Source: Mongoliibacter ruber
Lineage (GTDB): Bacteria > Bacteroidota > Bacteroidia > Cytophagales > Cyclobacteriaceae
Direction of reading: 5' to 3'
NCBI RefSeq assembly: GCF_003003005.1
Contig: NZ_PVTR01000005.1
Span: 248,001 to 312,000, forward strand
Length of the DNA: 64,000 bases
Position numbers and translations under genes: made by a program. Positions 62,801 through 64,000 of this stretch are shown here, one piece after another (position 1 is the first letter of the stretch; each line of letters begins with the position of its first letter). The notes beneath the pieces are model-generated. The model was not told the origin of the DNA. It searched no databases and was given only the letters and a program-made list of their open reading frames with translations.

Positions 62801-63356
62801 GATGACCGTCATTGTTGTAGTCAAAAAAAGTAGCCATCATGCTATTGCCCACCTCAGCTATACCGTATTTCTCTGCTTGTTCTTCAAAATAAGGATTTCC
62901 ATCTTCGTCTAGGCCCTGATTGACAAATAACATATTTGCACGTCGCTCAGCATCTGAGTACATGGCAGCACACACATAAATATCCATCAATCCATCCCCA
63001 TTGATATCTACAACTGTCACTCCTGTACTCCATCGATCAGCAGCAGCAGTTCCTGATCCCGCTGTAATGTCTTCAAATTTTAAATCCCCTTTATTGATAT
63101 ACAGCTTATTGGCTACCTGATTTCCAGTAAAATACAAGTCCGGCAAGCCATCATTGTTGAAATCCGCTACAGCTACCCCTCCACCATTGAATATATATTC
63201 ATCTGTAAGGATATTAAAAGTATCTGTTTCTACTATTTCATTGTTAAAAAGTATGCCTGTATCCTTTGGAGATTTAAGGATGAATAGAGTTTCAGGTGAT
63301 TGATTGCAGGATTGTAAAAAGAGGAATAAACAGCATATGATCAGGACAATTCTCAT
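59808..63356 (-). CDS. FG-GAP/VCBS lipoprotein with ASPIC-UnbV domain (CRTAC1-like)
   Basis: The 1182-residue product has a lipobox (LFLFLQSC, C17). About 13 calcium-binding FG-GAP motifs are spread along it, such as DFNNDGLPDLYF, DINGDGLMDIYV, DYNNDGHLDLYV, DLDGDGDLDYVV, DVDNDGDLDLYM and DINGDGHLDVLL. The ASPIC/UnbV domain lies in the middle (about 520-600: LRVKLKGVKENPMGIGAKVV, RGYMSAVEDVVHFGLGE). The order suggests two propellers flanking the ASPIC domain. Proteins of this kind are often encoded next to SusC/SusD pairs and are thought to help glycan binding at the surface. The SusD gene ends 166 bases away on the same strand. Confidence 0.88.
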   Translation of the reverse strand: MRIVLIICCLFLFLQSCNQSPETLFILKSPKDTGILFNNEIVETDTFNILTDEYIFNGGGVAVADFNNDGLPDLYFTGNQVANKLYINKGDLKFEDITAGSGTAAADRWSTGVTVVDINGDGLMDIYVCAAMYSDAERRANMLFVNQGLDEDGNPYFEEQAEKYGIAEVGNSMMATFFDYNNDGHLDLYVLNNEQNKAIPSNYREKITDGSAVNNDRLYKNNGDGSFTDVTIEAGITIEGFGLGIAVQDINFDGWPDIYISNDYTPNDILYINNQDGTFSNQTKSYIRHQSMFSMGSDIADYNNDGYPDIITLDMLGEHNYRKKTTIAKNPYQTYISNEQWGYEYQHVRNMLHVGNGPEIPFSEIGFMAGVYQTDWSWSPLFVDMDNDGKRDLLITNGFPRDITDKDFANYRADVGGVASTRQLLDSIPIVKIPNYSYRNKGDWTFEDVGNDWGLNVPSFSNGAVFVDLDGDGDLDYVVNNINDPAFVFENTLNSTSSTHKYLRVKLKGVKENPMGIGAKVVVRTSEDEFLYHEQQISRGYMSAVEDVVHFGLGEITQPLQLEIFWQDGTYQKIKDLQSNQVVMVQQSDAERVDLASLAFPFVPKNVNPLLVEKSNTLQVNYVHEEDDKIDYNIQRTIPHKLTQFGPSLVVGDINRNGREDFIVGSAAGKTPVVFLQNEDGTFEENPLFTNESDMRFEEMGMILFDVDNDGDLDLYMVSGSSEFRPGSEEYIDRLWINDGKGNFTAADTENNAKVEASGSVIRAADFDGDGFMDLFVGGRSPIGQYPMPEKSFILKNENGQLRDVTDEVAPGLRNIGMVTDALWTDVDGDGVLDLMVVGELMPITIFQNTGGKFEKMRNTGLEEYLGWWNSLASGDFNGNGKVDYVVGNLGANNYYHPTKERPVKVYAKDFDSNQSIDPVIFAYFKDNGGNYISVPTHSWDDLYGQSTLFRRKFTRYKEYARTTEETLFTAQELEGVTKLEGNYDRSSFIENLGNGKFKVHELPLLAQTAPVNGLAVDDINGDGHLDVLLIGNDYGNEVFSGRYDAFNGLVLLGNGKGEFETVRAIESGFVVPGDAKSMAMVIGADGVMNYLSTQNRSKLLIHQAKSSKPGQMYNAPAKFHTLILELENGKSQKIELYNRSGFLSNSSPAILLRENVKSIKGVDYKGNQEDLTLSGEQIGMK

Positions 63357-63458
63357 AGGAACTTGAAGGCTTGTGATGGGTTGTAATTGAAATCAAATAT
63401 TGGGATTTAATTACTAAAACCCGAAATATTTTTGGTGAAATTTCAAGCTAAAAGGTTT

Positions 63459-63493
63459 AAAAAAACAAAGGGATGGCTTGTGCCATCCCTTTG
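63459..63493 (-). terminator. Rho-independent terminator after susD
   Basis: A 12-bp perfect stem CAAAGGGATGGC / GCCATCCCTTTG (63466-63477 with 63482-63493, loop TTGT) is followed on the minus strand by seven T. It lies 30 bases past the SusD stop codon. Confidence 0.9.
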
Positions 63494-63522
63494 AATACAT
63501 ATTTATTAAGAATTATTTATTC

Positions 63523-64000
63523 TTAATAACCAGGGTTTTGTATCAATCTGTCAGCACCCATTAAGTCAATTTGAAACTGAGGAAGTGGCAACCACTCATC
63601 TCTTCCAGGAGTGAAGCTTGATCCTCCAAGGGCGGCTTGTAATATTGAACCGTCTAAAGCAAAGTAGAAATCCAATTCTTCTTTTGCTATACCCCATCTG
63701 ATCAAATCATAGAATCTATGACCTTCCATTCCTAATTCCAATTTTCTTTCAAACCTAACAGCTGCTCTAGCAGTGTTGGCATCAGACCAAGCTGAATTAT
63801 ACAGACCAACATTGTAGTTGGCAGCCATCTCACCATTATCTCTTACAATTGGAGAGTTCATAGCTCTTTCTCTGACTCTATTTACCAATTCTCTAGCTCT
63901 TTCTAGGTTGCCCAACTCAACTTCAGCTTCTGCAGCCATCAATAATACGTCTGCAAATCTTATAATCATAAAGTTGATACCAGTATAGCCCGGAGTCCAA
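63523..64000 (-). CDS. RagB/SusD-family outer membrane protein, 3' part, truncated by window edge
   Basis: This is the C-terminal ~158 residues of a SusD-like glycan-binding lipoprotein, open to the right edge. The conserved C-terminal SusD block is clear: MIIRFADVLLMAAEAEVELG followed by NLERARELVNRVRERA, then RAAVRFERKLELGMEGHRFY with DLIRWGIA and a final PLPQFQIDLMGADRLIQNPG and Y. The frame continues upstream to 64000 without a start. SusD proteins pair with SusC transporters, which should lie beyond the window. Ligand is unknown. Confidence 0.94.
   Translation of the reverse strand, partial: WTPGYTGINFMIIRFADVLLMAAEAEVELGNLERARELVNRVRERAMNSPIVRDNGEMAANYNVGLYNSAWSDANTARAAVRFERKLELGMEGHRFYDLIRWGIAKEELDFYFALDGSILQAALGGSSFTPGRDEWLPLPQFQIDLMGADRLIQNPGY

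Noticed and set aside
1-64000. CRISPR arrays, tRNA, rRNA and integrated phage genes
   Set aside because: No regular short-spaced repeats, no cloverleaf-like conserved words such as GGTTCGAATCC in context, and no phage structural or recombinase genes were seen on either strand.

Overview
The window is chromosomal DNA from a Bacteroidota bacterium, most likely of the order Cytophagales (Cyclobacteriaceae / Algoriphagus-like; this rank is inferred from gene content, not computed). The evidence is a PorU-type sortase next to a PorV/PorQ-type barrel (type IX secretion), a SusD-type outer-membrane protein next to an FG-GAP/ASPIC protein, DUF4221 and DUF6503 lipoproteins, a Bacteroidota-type LptD, no Shine-Dalgarno-like starts, and promoter candidates of the TTG-N(19-21)-TAnnTTTG type. 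No rRNA, tRNA, CRISPR array, integrase or transposase was seen.

Layout. 0-10 kb holds housekeeping and envelope genes: the 5' part of lptD, a divergent cell-wall amidase, an acyl-CoA carboxylase beta subunit with a strong terminator, a SirB1-like protein, a redoxin, a phosphopantetheinyl transferase, and a tight WD40-DivIVA-folB-ChaN-DUF4268 run. 10.5-14 kb holds a Tat-exported GH109-type enzyme and a lipoprotein subtilase that has lost its catalytic residues. 14-18.4 kb is a candidate operon for ergothioneine synthesis (egtD, egtB) with a BCCT betaine-type transporter, DUF427 and DUF2062. 18.5-27.9 kb holds a pore-less voltage-sensor-like membrane protein, two DUF6503 lipoproteins, a GT-C and a GT2 glycosyltransferase, a secreted Gfo/Idh/MocA protein, a cystathionine-type PLP enzyme, a VTT-domain protein and a GNAT acetyltransferase. 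27.9-36.7 kb holds the PorU2/PorV2-like pair, then a PadR regulator with a PspC-domain membrane protein.

36.7-40.1 kb is a visibly AT-rich accessory island. It has a small secreted cysteine-containing peptide with an ATT repeat upstream, a start-less gene remnant, a DUF4221 lipoprotein, a CxxC lipoprotein and a beta-propeller-like lipoprotein, closed by an orphan terminator. 40.1-46.4 kb holds a beta-CASP metallo-hydrolase, an intact S8 lipoprotein protease and a TPP-riboswitch-controlled thiamine salvage operon (thiM-thiE-thiD-tenA).

46.4-59.8 kb is bracketed by two inverted copies of a complex non-coding repeat. Inside are a large FAD/Fe-S dehydrogenase, a YdcF protein, a second DUF4221-like lipoprotein, a CBS protein, a haem-c/FG-GAP lipoprotein, and a run of acetyltransferase, CutC and glycosylasparaginase genes, with a creatininase-family enzyme divergent. 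59.8-64 kb holds a 1182-aa FG-GAP/ASPIC lipoprotein and the 3' end of a susD gene running off the right edge.

The features most worth a second look are the AT-rich peptide/lipoprotein island, the pseudo-subtilase, the egtBD-BCCT linkage, the isolated voltage-sensor module, and the inverted non-coding repeats around the 46-60 kb segment.
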